Assembly (NCBI RefSeq): GCF_947258525.1
Contig: NZ_CAMYIP010000045.1
Location: forward strand, 1 to 62,989
From: an uncultured Eudoraea sp.
GTDB taxonomy: Bacteria > Bacteroidota > Bacteroidia > Flavobacteriales > Flavobacteriaceae
Direction of reading: 5' to 3'
DNA: 62,989 nucleotides
Part shown: one piece after another, positions 1 to 9,257 of the stretch
Layout of the letters: the number at the start of each line of letters is the position of its first letter
How positions within the stretch are numbered: the stretch's first letter is position 1
Notes under the pieces: model-generated
What the model was told of the DNA's origin: nothing
Database searches by the model: none
Seen by the model: only the letters and a program-made list of their open reading frames with translations
Program-made: the position numbers and the translations under genes

Positions 1-315
1 GTTTCTATTTTGGAAAAGGTTGAGTTAATGCCTTATTTTGAAGCCATTGTAGATGGAACTCAGGTTACAAAGGCAAAACCAGATCCCGAAGTATTTTTAA
101 TAGCCGCAAAAAGAATTGGAGTAGAACCGGCAAATTGTGTTGTTTTTGAGGATGCATTGGCCGGAATAGAGGCTGCAAATATAGCCGGTATGGAGAGTAT
201 AGGAATTGGAGATATGAAAGTTTTATCTGATGCTGACCATGGCTTTAACAACTTCACTGAAATAGATTATAAGTTTTTGGATGACCTGATTTTACTGCTT
301 AAGAGTAAAAATTAG
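1..315 (+). CDS. pgmB: Beta-phosphoglucomutase, C-terminal part (partial at window edge)
   Basis: The reading frame is already open at base 1, so this is the last 104 codons of a longer gene (the family is about 215-220 residues). It shows the HAD motif III region K-P-D-P-E followed by motif IV, F-E-D-A-L-A-G-I-E-A, the Mg-binding acidic pair with the beta-PGM-type spacing. Beta-phosphoglucomutase converts beta-glucose-1-phosphate to glucose-6-phosphate in the cytoplasm. The next gene, a GH65 phosphorylase 74 bases downstream, makes exactly that substrate, so the two probably form one operon and pathway. The cap domain and nucleophile Asp lie outside the window, so identity rests on the C-terminal motifs plus context. 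Other HAD phosphatases are possible but less likely. Confidence 0.85.
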   Translation, partial: VSILEKVELMPYFEAIVDGTQVTKAKPDPEVFLIAAKRIGVEPANCVVFEDALAGIEAANIAGMESIGIGDMKVLSDADHGFNNFTEIDYKFLDDLILLLKSKN

Positions 316-389
316 GATATTTATCCGGCAAATTATCCGTAATTACCTATTTTAAACAATTCTTAAATAAGACAGTAACGTATTAGAAA

Positions 390-2705
390 ATGAATAAAGA
401 ATACATTATAGCAGACGAATGGAGCATAATTGAAGAAGGATTTAACAAGGAAAATGTAAAATCATCTGAAAGCCTCTTTAGTATTGGTAACGGCGCAATG
501 GGGCAACGTGCAAATTTTGAAGAACAGTACTCCGGTTCCACATTTCAGGGAAGTTATATTGCAGGGGTGTACTACCCGGATAAAACAAAAGTAGGTTGGT
601 GGAAAAATGGTTACCCCGAGTATTTTGCAAAAGTCTTAAATGCACCCAATTGGATTGGTATTGATGTTTTTGTTGATGAAGAACCTTTAGATCTTAATAC
701 ATGCACCAATATTCAAAGCTTCAGGCGAGAACTTAATATGAAGGGGGGGTGGTATAAAAGAAGCTTTACAGCTACGTTACCCAATACAACTATTGTTGAT
801 GTGGAAGTGACCCGGTTTTTAAGTCTCGACATTGATGAAGTAGGGGCTATTAAATATAAAATCATACCGGTTAACAAAAGCGCTGCAATCAAATTTATTC
901 CATATTTAGATAATGGCATTACTAATGAGGATAGCAATTGGGATGATAAATTCTGGAATGTTACCAATGTAAGTTCTGAAGGGAAACAAGCTTTTATAGA
1001 AGCCCATACCATGAAAACTAATTTTGAGATTTGCACTTTTATGGAATGCCAATTAACTGCTGATGGATCACCGGTAGCTGAAGATGTTTCTGAAGAAGTT
1101 AAAGAAGTATGGGTTGGGCATAAATATGAGCATGCTGCTAAAAAAGGTGAAGATGTTACTTTTTATAAATATGGAGGCTACACCGTTTCTAGAGATCACA
1201 AAGCTGATAAGCTGGTGAAGGCTGCAAAAACAGCCCTGAAAGCTGCTACCACCTCAGGATTCGACAAACTATTGGAAAATCAAATAGCTGCCTGGGCCAA
1301 AATTTGGGAAATGAGTGATATAAGCATTCAGGGTGATGTTAAAGCACAACAGGGTATTCGGTTTAATATTTTTCACCTGAACCAAACGTATTTGGGAACA
1401 GATTCCAGATTAAATATTGGGCCAAAAGGATTTACCGGTGAGAAATATGGAGGTAGTACCTACTGGGATACTGAAGCCTATTGTATTCCTTTTTATATGG
1501 CTACCAAGGATCACCTTGTGGCCAGGAACCTGCTCCAATACAGATATAATCACCTGGAAAAGGCCATTGAAAATGCCAAAAAATTGGGTTTTGTTAATGG
1601 TGCGGCTTTATACCCCATGGTAACAATGAATGGGGAAGAATGCCATAATGAATGGGAAATTACTTTTGAAGAAATCCATCGTAATGGAGCAATAGCATTT
1701 GCCATATATAATTATTTCAGATTTACTGGAGACTATTCTTATATACCTGAAATGGGTCTCGAAGTTCTGATAGGGATTTCACGTTTCTGGGGCCAAAGAG
1801 CTACATTTTCCAATGACAAAAATAAATATGTAATTCTTGGGGTAACCGGACCGAATGAATACGAGAATAACGTCAATAATAATTGGTATACCAATTACCT
1901 TGCAAAATGGTGTATGGAATATACGTTGCAACAATTACAAAGAGTAAAAGAAGGTTATACAGAAGATTATACCAGGATCATTGGAAGGACCTCGCTTACT
2001 GAAACGGAGACAGATAAATGGAAAGAGATTACACAAAATTTATATTTCCCTTATTCGGATGAATTGCAAATTTTCCTTCAGCAGGATGGGTTCCTGGACA
2101 AAGAACTTATTACAGTCGAAGATCTTGATATTTCACAAAGGCCAATTAATCAAAAATGGAGCTGGGATAGAATTTTGCGTTCGCCTTATATAAAACAAGC
2201 AGATACTTTACAGGGGTTTTATTTATTTGAAGATCATTTCAGTGTTGAAGAACTTGAAAGGCATTTCGATTTTTATGAGCCTTTTACCGTCCATGAATCA
2301 TCCCTGTCACCATGTGTTCACAGTATTCAGGCTGCGAAGTTGGGAAGAATGGAGCAGGCTTATAAGTTTTATTTACGTACTTCAAGACTGGATCTGGATG
2401 ATTATAACAAAGAGGTGGAAGAAGGTTTACATATCACTTCTATGGCTGGTACCTGGATGAGTATTGTAGAAGGGTTTGGAGGCATGCGAATGAAAGATGA
2501 CAAACTGTCTTTTGCGCCGAAAATCCCAAAGCAATGGAAATCGTATTCATTTAAAGTAAATTTCAGAAATCGTATTATAAAGGTAAATGTCACAGAAAAT
2601 CAAACCAGTTTTGAATATAATGGGACCGCTGAAATGACGCTACGTATAAACGATAAAAGGGTTATTTTGAAACCATCTCAGGAAACAATTGTTCAAAACA
2701 TCTAA
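390..2705 (+). CDS. GH65 maltose phosphorylase family protein
   Basis: A 771-residue cytoplasmic protein without a signal peptide, the usual length for GH65 disaccharide phosphorylases. The hallmark block M-N-G-E-E-C-H-N-E-W-E-I-T-F-E-E lies near residues 413-428. By family knowledge the catalytic general acid Glu is in the H-N-E-W part (about Glu421). Downstream, a K-W-S-W-D-type segment and the C-terminal jelly-roll region are present. GH65 enzymes split alpha-linked glucobioses with inorganic phosphate into beta-glucose-1-phosphate and glucose. Position between pgmB and two GH13 amylases points to maltose (or a related maltodextrin product) as substrate. Kojibiose, nigerose or trehalose phosphorylase cannot be excluded from sequence alone. 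Start ATG has no clear Shine-Dalgarno, as is normal in this phylum. Confidence 0.9.
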   Translation: MNKEYIIADEWSIIEEGFNKENVKSSESLFSIGNGAMGQRANFEEQYSGSTFQGSYIAGVYYPDKTKVGWWKNGYPEYFAKVLNAPNWIGIDVFVDEEPLDLNTCTNIQSFRRELNMKGGWYKRSFTATLPNTTIVDVEVTRFLSLDIDEVGAIKYKIIPVNKSAAIKFIPYLDNGITNEDSNWDDKFWNVTNVSSEGKQAFIEAHTMKTNFEICTFMECQLTADGSPVAEDVSEEVKEVWVGHKYEHAAKKGEDVTFYKYGGYTVSRDHKADKLVKAAKTALKAATTSGFDKLLENQIAAWAKIWEMSDISIQGDVKAQQGIRFNIFHLNQTYLGTDSRLNIGPKGFTGEKYGGSTYWDTEAYCIPFYMATKDHLVARNLLQYRYNHLEKAIENAKKLGFVNGAALYPMVTMNGEECHNEWEITFEEIHRNGAIAFAIYNYFRFTGDYSYIPEMGLEVLIGISRFWGQRATFSNDKNKYVILGVTGPNEYENNVNNNWYTNYLAKWCMEYTLQQLQRVKEGYTEDYTRIIGRTSLTETETDKWKEITQNLYFPYSDELQIFLQQDGFLDKELITVEDLDISQRPINQKWSWDRILRSPYIKQADTLQGFYLFEDHFSVEELERHFDFYEPFTVHESSLSPCVHSIQAAKLGRMEQAYKFYLRTSRLDLDDYNKEVEEGLHITSMAGTWMSIVEGFGGMRMKDDKLSFAPKIPKQWKSYSFKVNFRNRIIKVNVTENQTSFEYNGTAEMTLRINDKRVILKPSQETIVQNI

Positions 2706-2757
2706 AAGGCCCGATTCTATAATTTTATTTAGATGATGCTGCACAAGAAATTAACCT

Positions 2758-4647
2758 ATGATGAAAATTGGAGGGTTGATTAAATCAATTGTTTTAAGTG
2801 GTATGCTCTTTTTGATAGTATCTTTTTCAACCGCTCAAATAAATAGGGTAAAGCCTCCGAATTGGTGGTTGGGATTCAAGAATTCCAATTTGCAATTAAT
2901 GGTAAATGGTAAGGGAATAGGCACAACTACGCCCTCTATTCTGTACAAAGGAGTTAGCCTGAATGCCTTCCATAGAGCTGAAAGCCCCAATTATTTATTT
3001 TTAGATTTTACAATTGAGACAGATACTTCACCCGGTGTCATGGAAATTGTGTTTACTAGTGAGCAAGGAAATGAAATCTCATATGAATATCCTTTACTTG
3101 GAAGGGAAAGGCCTTCTGATGAGTTTATAGGTTTTGATGCCTCAGATGTGATTTACTTAATTACTCCGGATCGATTTGCCAATGGTGATCCTGAAATAGA
3201 TATTGTCTCCGGATTGCTCGAAAAAAAGATCAACAGAAAAGATGATTATGCCCGGCATGGTGGAGATATTCAGGGAATTATTAATCATTTAGACTATATA
3301 TCTGAAATGGGTTTTACCGCTTTATGGCCTACCCCGTTATTGATTAACGATATGCCTAAGACTTCGTATCATGGCTATGCAATGACAGACTTTTACAAGG
3401 TGGATCCGCGTTTTGGAAATCTTGAGAAATATAAGTTGCTTTCAAAAAAGGCATCTGAAAAAGGCATTAAATTAATAATGGAACAGGTGGCCAATCATTG
3501 CGGAACCAAACATTGGTGGATGTCAGATTTGCCATTTAAAGATTGGATAAACTATCAATCAGATTATGAGAAAGGATCTGCCCCCAGGATTACGAACCAT
3601 CAGCGAATGGTTAATCAGGATCTTTACGCTTCTCAGGCAGATAGAGACCTTATGAATAAAGGCTGGTTTGTGCCCTCAATGCCAGATTTAAATCAAGAGA
3701 ATCCGTTCATGGCCAATTATATTATTCAGAATAGTATTTGGTGGATAGAAACTTTAAAACTAGGAGGAATAAGACAGGATACGTACCCTTATCCGGATAA
3801 GGAGTTTATGTCTAGATGGGCCGGAGAAATTATGGAAGAATATCCGGAATTCAATATTGTTGGAGAGGAATGGACATATAACCCTCTTTTGGTTCGCTAT
3901 TGGCAACAGGGAATACTAAATTCTGATGGTTATCAATCTAACCTGAAAACAACAATGGACTTTCCCTTACAACGTGCATTAGTAGAAGCACTTAATGAGG
4001 AAGAGAATTGGGATTCGGGTTTAATAAAACTGTATGAAGGACTGGCCAATGATTTTGCTTATCACGATCCTTCCTCAATATTGTTTTTTGGAGATAATCA
4101 TGACATGGATCGTTTATTTACCCAGTTAAATGATGATTTTGTTAAAACAAAAATGGCACTCGCATTTATTATTTCTGCTCCACGAATACCACAAATTTAT
4201 TATGGTACGGAAGTATTACTAAGCAATACTGAAAATCCCGGAGATCATGGTCTAATCCGGTCCGATTTTCCGGGGGGATGGAAAAAGGATGTTGTTAACG
4301 CCTTTACGGGGGAAGGTCTAAAAAAAGCACAAAAAGAAATGCAGGAATTTACCAAAACATTGCTGAACTATAGAAAAAAAAGTTCGGCTATCCATACAGG
4401 TAAAACGGTTCATTTTGTTCCAAAAGAAGGGGTTTATGTAATTTTCAGGCAGAATGAGGATGAAACTGTAATGCTTATTCTAAACAAAAATGAGAAACCC
4501 TATTCCTTAAACCTGGAACGTTTTAACGAAATGAATCTCTTTGATAATAGATTTAAAAATATACTTTCCTTAGAGGAAGTTATTTTGAAAAATGAATTGC
4601 AATTAAAAAATAATGGAGTAGTACTATTAACCAAAAAATCTGACTAA
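2758..4647 (+). CDS. Secreted GH13 alpha-glucan hydrolase, neopullulanase/cyclomaltodextrinase type
   Basis: A 629-residue protein with an N-terminal signal peptide (hydrophobic core about residues 9-24, ending S-T-A-Q). A beta-rich N-terminal domain resembling the cyclomaltodextrinase N-domain follows (about residues 30-120), then a GH13 TIM barrel. Catalytic residues by motif are the nucleophile Asp341 in G-I-R-Q-D-T, acid/base Glu370 in N-I-V-G-E-E-W, and Asp449 in G-D-N-H-D-M-D. This set resembles SusA-like periplasmic neopullulanases. It is predicted to cut maltooligosaccharides or pullulan in the periplasm and supply maltose-like products to the GH65 enzyme. Two adjacent ATGs (2758 and 2761) are possible starts. 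The gene after it begins 1 base beyond its stop, so they are surely co-transcribed. Confidence 0.9.
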   Translation: MMKIGGLIKSIVLSGMLFLIVSFSTAQINRVKPPNWWLGFKNSNLQLMVNGKGIGTTTPSILYKGVSLNAFHRAESPNYLFLDFTIETDTSPGVMEIVFTSEQGNEISYEYPLLGRERPSDEFIGFDASDVIYLITPDRFANGDPEIDIVSGLLEKKINRKDDYARHGGDIQGIINHLDYISEMGFTALWPTPLLINDMPKTSYHGYAMTDFYKVDPRFGNLEKYKLLSKKASEKGIKLIMEQVANHCGTKHWWMSDLPFKDWINYQSDYEKGSAPRITNHQRMVNQDLYASQADRDLMNKGWFVPSMPDLNQENPFMANYIIQNSIWWIETLKLGGIRQDTYPYPDKEFMSRWAGEIMEEYPEFNIVGEEWTYNPLLVRYWQQGILNSDGYQSNLKTTMDFPLQRALVEALNEEENWDSGLIKLYEGLANDFAYHDPSSILFFGDNHDMDRLFTQLNDDFVKTKMALAFIISAPRIPQIYYGTEVLLSNTENPGDHGLIRSDFPGGWKKDVVNAFTGEGLKKAQKEMQEFTKTLLNYRKKSSAIHTGKTVHFVPKEGVYVIFRQNEDETVMLILNKNEKPYSLNLERFNEMNLFDNRFKNILSLEEVILKNELQLKNNGVVLLTKKSD

Positions 4648-4648
4648 A

Positions 4649-6526
4649 ATGCGAAGGATCATATTGGTGTTATTAAGTTGCTTTGTACTCCTAGGATGCG
4701 TTGAGGAAAAAGAACGAACAAATATTAAACAAATGAATAGCTTAAATCAATCAAATAAAAAAGTTGTCTATCAGGTATTTACTCGTTTATTTGGTAATAC
4801 AAATACCACAAATAAGCCCTGGGGAACTATTGAGGAAAATGGAGTGGGAAAATTTTCTGATTTTACAGAAAAGGCTTTAAAAGAGATCAAAGATCTGGGT
4901 ATCACTCATATATGGTATACCGGGGTGCCACATCATGCTTTGGTAACGGATTATACAGTATATGATATTTCTAATGATGACCCGGATGTTGTAAAAGGAA
5001 GGGCTGGATCTCCCTATGCCGTTAAAGATTACTACAATGTAAATCCAGACCTTGCGGATGACCCGACAAACAGGCTGGAGGAGTTCAGATCTTTGATTGA
5101 GCGGACACATAATGTCGGATTAAAAGTTTTAATAGACATAGTGCCAAATCATGTTGCGCGAAAATATGAAGGTGGGTCAACACCGGATGGTCACGAACCA
5201 TTCGGGGCAAATGACGATTCAACCATTGAATACAATAAGGATAACAATTATTATTATATCACGGAGCAATCCTTTAAAGTACCGGTATGGCCAAACGGTT
5301 ACTTGCCTCTTGGAGGTGAAAAACACCCTATGGCAGATGGTAAATTTGATGAGAACCCCGCAAAATGGACAGGGAATGGCTCGCGTCTGGCGCAACCGGA
5401 CATTAATGATTGGTATGAAACTGTGAAAATAAATTATGGCGTGCGGCCTGATGGATCATATGATTTTGAAACCTTACCTGATGAATTCACTCAAAAGGAT
5501 TATATGGCACACTATGCTTTTTGGTCTGATAAGGACCTCCCGGATTCTTGGATAAAGTTTAAGGATATTGCCTTGTATTGGCTGGAGATGGGAGTGGATG
5601 GATTTCGTTTTGACATGGCCGAAATGGTACCTGTGGAATTCTGGAGCTACCTGAATTCGAATATTAAAATGAAAAACCCTGATGCTTTTCTCTTGGCTGA
5701 GGTATATAATCCCAATTTATACAGGACTTATATTTATAAAGGCAAAATGGATTACCTCTATGACAAGGTTGAATTCTACGACAGCCTGAAGCACATTATG
5801 CAAGGTCATGGCTGGACAGACCATATTCCGATGGTACAAAAAGGAATGCAGGATATTGAACATCAAATGTTGCATTTTCTTGAAAATCATGACGAACAGC
5901 GTATTGCGAGTCCGGATTTTGCCGGGAGTGCTGAAAAGGGAAAACCTGCCATGGTGGTTTCAGCTACAATTAGCACTTCGCCAACTATGATCTATTTTGG
6001 TCAGGAAGTGGGTGAACCCGCTAAAGAAAATGCTGGTTTCGGCAGCCCTACCCGTACATCCATATTTGACTATATCGGGGTACCCAACCATCAACGGTGG
6101 GTAAATAATAAAGAGTTTGATGGAGGTCAACTTTTGCCTGAAGAAAAGGAATTAAGAGACTTTTATAAACGATTACTCAATTTTACTATTGGCAGCGAGG
6201 CCTTAATGGGTAAATATGCAGATATACATTATTACAACAAAGAGCATACGCAGAATTATAACCACAGAGTACTTTCATATGTACGATGGTCCGGCAATCA
6301 AAAAGTAATAGTCATTTCTAATTTTGATGCCGGGGAATCCTATTCTTTTCAATTAAAAATTCCACCTGAAATTATAAAGCAATGGCAGTTGAAAGAGGGG
6401 TCATTTAAGGTGAAAGATGCCTTGTATGGCAAAACCGAGAAAGAGCTGAAGATTATTGATGGAATAGGTAAAATTAATGTGGAGATTTCTCCACTAGAAT
6501 CTTTTATCTATAATCTTTTAGATTAA
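4649..6526 (+). CDS. GH13 alpha-amylase lipoprotein
   Basis: A 625-residue protein with a lipoprotein signal (lipobox L-L-G-C, Cys17) and a GH13 barrel. The catalytic triad by motif is Asp322 in F-R-F-D-M-A, Glu351 in L-L-A-E-V-Y and Asp415 in L-E-N-H-D-E-Q. Conserved region I is present around V-P-N-H-V. A C-terminal beta domain ends in S-P-L-E-S. It starts 1 base after the preceding GH13 stop. Being a lipoprotein it probably sits on the outer membrane, perhaps surface exposed like SusG, and makes the first cuts in starch or glycogen. No SusC/SusD pair is inside the window, but one could lie upstream. Subfamily and exact linkage specificity are not resolved. Confidence 0.9.
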   Translation: MRRIILVLLSCFVLLGCVEEKERTNIKQMNSLNQSNKKVVYQVFTRLFGNTNTTNKPWGTIEENGVGKFSDFTEKALKEIKDLGITHIWYTGVPHHALVTDYTVYDISNDDPDVVKGRAGSPYAVKDYYNVNPDLADDPTNRLEEFRSLIERTHNVGLKVLIDIVPNHVARKYEGGSTPDGHEPFGANDDSTIEYNKDNNYYYITEQSFKVPVWPNGYLPLGGEKHPMADGKFDENPAKWTGNGSRLAQPDINDWYETVKINYGVRPDGSYDFETLPDEFTQKDYMAHYAFWSDKDLPDSWIKFKDIALYWLEMGVDGFRFDMAEMVPVEFWSYLNSNIKMKNPDAFLLAEVYNPNLYRTYIYKGKMDYLYDKVEFYDSLKHIMQGHGWTDHIPMVQKGMQDIEHQMLHFLENHDEQRIASPDFAGSAEKGKPAMVVSATISTSPTMIYFGQEVGEPAKENAGFGSPTRTSIFDYIGVPNHQRWVNNKEFDGGQLLPEEKELRDFYKRLLNFTIGSEALMGKYADIHYYNKEHTQNYNHRVLSYVRWSGNQKVIVISNFDAGESYSFQLKIPPEIIKQWQLKEGSFKVKDALYGKTEKELKIIDGIGKINVEISPLESFIYNLLD

Positions 6527-6542
6527 TTTGATAAAATTATAG

Positions 6543-6577
6543 TGAATCTGCAATGCAAAATATACATCGCAGATTCA
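6543..6577. terminator. Hairpin between convergent genes
   Basis: A perfect 9-base inverted repeat (TGAATCTGC / GCAGATTCA) is followed inward by one mismatch and three more pairs (ATG/CAT), leaving a loop of about 9 bases. It lies 17 bases past the amylase stop and 14 bases before the stop of the opposing gene, where a bidirectional terminator is expected. There is no strong T-run on either side, so factor-independent termination is uncertain. Confidence 0.5.
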
Positions 6578-6590
6578 TCATAAGGAATAC

Positions 6591-7019
6591 TTATGCTGCG
6601 GATTCTTTTGGAGCGGTTGCTTTATACACCAAAGCAATTACAGCTCCGATAATACCATAAAAGATAATTTCTAATAAAGCCTCCACTATCTGACCTGTCA
6701 TATCCATTATCTCAGATGTAGACTGATTAAGAAGACCTAATCCGAGACCAGTAAAAATTCCGATCCAGATTCCAAATTTAAAACCCTGTCCTGCATTATG
6801 GATTCCTCCTGCCCACTTGCTATAAATAGTGCTTAGGGCAAAGACTGCAATAACATTACTTATGGCAAGCAGAAGCATTTCAGGGGGGTCTTTCATGACG
6901 TCATTTATGATGTGTGGTTCAAAAAAATCAACCATCGCGAATCCCCAGATCGCGTAACCAAGTACGAACATGACCACAAAGCCGGCCAATGTAGCTAATA
7001 AATTTTGTTTTGTAAACAT
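6591..7019 (-). CDS. Small integral membrane protein, unknown function
   Basis: A 142-residue protein when started at the ATG at 7019. The open frame runs 45 codons further upstream, but that extension is very AT-rich and of low-complexity composition, so the shorter start is preferred. Four hydrophobic segments are visible (about residues 8-30, 46-64, 78-98 and 112-135), linked by short loops including an I-W-G-F-A-M segment and a G-G-I-H-N loop. The C-terminus ends in charged residues. It resembles small uncharacterised four-helix membrane proteins common in flavobacteria. I do not recognise a function. It is divergent from the glycerophosphodiesterase gene, and the gap holds a long AT-rich stretch. 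Confidence 0.7.
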   Translation of the reverse strand: MFTKQNLLATLAGFVVMFVLGYAIWGFAMVDFFEPHIINDVMKDPPEMLLLAISNVIAVFALSTIYSKWAGGIHNAGQGFKFGIWIGIFTGLGLGLLNQSTSEIMDMTGQIVEALLEIIFYGIIGAVIALVYKATAPKESAA

Positions 7020-7156
7020 AGTTTTCAAATTAATTGGTTGCTGATATGATAAAATTAATAAATATTTATTATGATATTCATAAATAATTAATATTAATAA
7101 TATTATATACGTAAATAAACCATAATAATATTTCATTATTAATAAATGGCTCATTA

Positions 7157-7188
7157 TTGATAATTCTAAGGATCATATCGTACTTTTG
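7157..7188 (+). promoter_or_regulatory. Candidate flavobacterial promoter for the glycerophosphodiesterase gene
   Basis: TTG at 7157-7159, 21 bases, then TACTTTTG at 7181-7188, matching the Bacteroidota -33/-7 pattern (TTG ... TAnnTTTG). The -7 box ends 21 bases before the ATG at 7210, giving a short leader. Confidence 0.5.
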
Positions 7189-7209
7189 AGTAAATAAAAG
7201 TTCAATTTG

Positions 7210-7956
7210 ATGAGAAGATTACTACCATTTATACTTATTCTATTTTTTATGAATTGTAGAGAAAAAGATAACACCATTTTAAATATAGGACACAGGGGGG
7301 CCATGGGGCATGAGACAGAAAATACCCTGGCCTCTATTCAGAAAGCATTGGATCTGAATGTGGACATGATAGAAATAGATGTCTTTAAAATCGCAAGCGG
7401 TGAAATAGTAGTGTTTCATGATGATAAAATAGATCGGTTAACAAATGGCAGCGGTGATATTGAAAGTTTGAACTTGGATGATCTTAAAAATTTGACCGTA
7501 ACAGGAGATCACAAAATTCCTTTACTAATTGAAGTTTTAGATTTAATAGATCATAAGGTATCCTTAAATATTGAACTAAAAGGACCGGGCACCTCTGCAG
7601 GTGTAACTCAAATTATAAATTCTTATATGGAGAACAAGGGCTGGGGTTTGGATGATTTTCTGATATCCAGCTTTAACTGGGAGGAACTAAAGGACATGCG
7701 CACTATTAATAAGAACATACAAATTGCTGTCCTCACGGAAGCCAATCCTTTAGATGCCATTGCTATTGCAGAAGAATTAGATGCTGTAGCTATAAACCCC
7801 AATTATATGAGCTTAACCAAAGCAAACGTTTCGAAAATTCAAAGTCATGGTTTAAAAATATATACATGGACCGTAAATGATGCAGAACAAATTTCAAAAC
7901 TGAAATCATACGGGGTTGATGGTATTATCACTAATTACCCGGAGCGGGTCAGGTAA
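7210..7956 (+). CDS. Glycerophosphodiester phosphodiesterase lipoprotein
   Basis: A 248-residue protein with a short lipoprotein signal (lipobox F-M-N-C, Cys16) and a GDPD TIM-barrel domain. The first catalytic His and Arg are in G-H-R-G (residues 27-30), E-N-T follows (37-39), the metal-binding E-I-D lies in strand 2, and the second catalytic His is in F-H-D-D. The C-terminal T-W-T-V-N and G-V-D-G-I-I-T-N-Y-P blocks are typical. It hydrolyses glycerophosphodiesters to glycerol-3-phosphate and an alcohol in the periplasm or on the outer membrane. I chose the ATG at 7210 over the TTG just before it. The stop overlaps the next gene's ATG (TAATG), so the flavoprotein is co-transcribed. Nearby glpF/glpK make a glycerol and glycerophosphodiester theme. 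Confidence 0.9.
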   Translation: MRRLLPFILILFFMNCREKDNTILNIGHRGAMGHETENTLASIQKALDLNVDMIEIDVFKIASGEIVVFHDDKIDRLTNGSGDIESLNLDDLKNLTVTGDHKIPLLIEVLDLIDHKVSLNIELKGPGTSAGVTQIINSYMENKGWGLDDFLISSFNWEELKDMRTINKNIQIAVLTEANPLDAIAIAEELDAVAINPNYMSLTKANVSKIQSHGLKIYTWTVNDAEQISKLKSYGVDGIITNYPERVR

Positions 7957-9245
7957 TGTTTGATGTCATTATAATAGGAGGAGGAGCCGCCGGATTTTAC
8001 TGTGCAATTCATATCGCAGAAGCAAATCCTGAACTAAAAGTAGCGATTCTGGAACGCGGAAAACAGGTCCTCTCTAAAGTTAAAGTATCTGGTGGTGGCC
8101 GTTGCAATGTTACACATGCCGAATTTGAACCATCTTCATTGGTAAAAAACTATCCGAGAGGAGAAAAGGAACTTCTGGGTCCATTTCACATCTATTCTAC
8201 TTTAGATACCATAGCGTTTTTTGAGAAACGCGGAATACATATAAAAACGGAGTCTGATGGCAGAATGTTTCCTGAATCTAACTCTTCCCAAACCATTATC
8301 AATTGTTTTCTTAACGAAATTCGGAAATACGAAATTACCCTCCTTAAGAGCAGTTCAGTAATAAATCTGCTGCCTCAGAAAGATTCAAAATTAGATGAAA
8401 AAGTTGCATGGCAAGTTCAATCTGTTAAAAAGACATATCAGGCAAAAAGAATTGTCGTTGCAACAGGGAGTAGTACTAAAATTTGGACTTTGTTAGAACA
8501 GCTCGGACATAAAATTGTGAGCCCTGTACCTTCTTTATTCACATTTAATATTAATGATAGTAGAATTTCCGGAATACCGGGACTGAGTATGCAAGCCAGA
8601 ATTGAAATTTTACCCCGACAAATGATGGGGAAGGAGGTTAATGCTAAATTTAAAAGCAGGGTAAACAGAGCTCTTAATTTGATTGAGGAAGGCCCTGTTC
8701 TAATCACCCATTGGGGTCTGAGCGGTCCCGCTGTCTTAAAACTATCGGCTAGGGCTGCCAGATTGTTAAATGACTACGACTACAGATTTAGAGTTAGGAT
8801 AAATTGGATGCCGGACTATCATAAACAGGGACTTTTGTCTCTTTTTAATGAAATTAAACAAATCGATCCAAAGAAGACGATTTATAAGACAAAGGCTATC
8901 GATATCCCGGCCAGGTTATGGGGTAAATTGGTAGTTGCATCAGATATAGCCAAGGATTTGAAATGGGCCGATGTTTCCCGGAAGCAGCTGGAAAGGCTCA
9001 GTCAGTTTATAACAGCTTCAGAATTCAATGTCGATGGCAAGAGCACCTTTAAAGAAGAATTTGTTACTGCCGGGGGTGTAGATTTGAAAGAGGTAAATTT
9101 TAAGACTTTTGAGAGTAAAATTCTTCCACATCTGTATTTCGCCGGTGAAGTACTGAATATAGATGCGGTTACCGGTGGATTTAATTTTCAAAACGCATGG
9201 ACCGGGGCTTACATTGCTTCACAGGCAATTGTAAAATCTTTATAG
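7956..9245 (+). CDS. HI0933/BaiN-family FAD-dependent oxidoreductase
   Basis: A 429-residue flavoprotein. The N-terminal Rossmann motif G-G-G-A-A-G-F-Y (residues 8-15) is followed by the family-specific V-S-G-G-G-R-C-N block near residue 45. A C-terminal F-A-G-E-V-L-N-I-D-A-V-T-G-G-F-N-F-Q block completes the FAD site. This is the HI0933 (YhiN/BaiN) family. Members are usually annotated as NAD(P)/FAD-dependent oxidoreductases of unsettled substrate. Its start codon overlaps the preceding stop by one base, indicating translational coupling to the glycerophosphodiesterase, though no shared pathway is obvious. The stop lies 12 bases from the end of the convergent glpF, with no clear terminator in between. 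Confidence 0.9.
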   Translation: MFDVIIIGGGAAGFYCAIHIAEANPELKVAILERGKQVLSKVKVSGGGRCNVTHAEFEPSSLVKNYPRGEKELLGPFHIYSTLDTIAFFEKRGIHIKTESDGRMFPESNSSQTIINCFLNEIRKYEITLLKSSSVINLLPQKDSKLDEKVAWQVQSVKKTYQAKRIVVATGSSTKIWTLLEQLGHKIVSPVPSLFTFNINDSRISGIPGLSMQARIEILPRQMMGKEVNAKFKSRVNRALNLIEEGPVLITHWGLSGPAVLKLSARAARLLNDYDYRFRVRINWMPDYHKQGLLSLFNEIKQIDPKKTIYKTKAIDIPARLWGKLVVASDIAKDLKWADVSRKQLERLSQFITASEFNVDGKSTFKEEFVTAGGVDLKEVNFKTFESKILPHLYFAGEVLNIDAVTGGFNFQNAWTGAYIASQAIVKSL

Positions 9246-9257
9246 AAAATATTGCAT

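Noticed and set aside
7020-7154. 45-codon N-terminal extension of the small membrane protein
   Set aside because: Low-complexity AT-rich sequence with unlikely composition; the ATG at 7019 gives a normal membrane-protein start.
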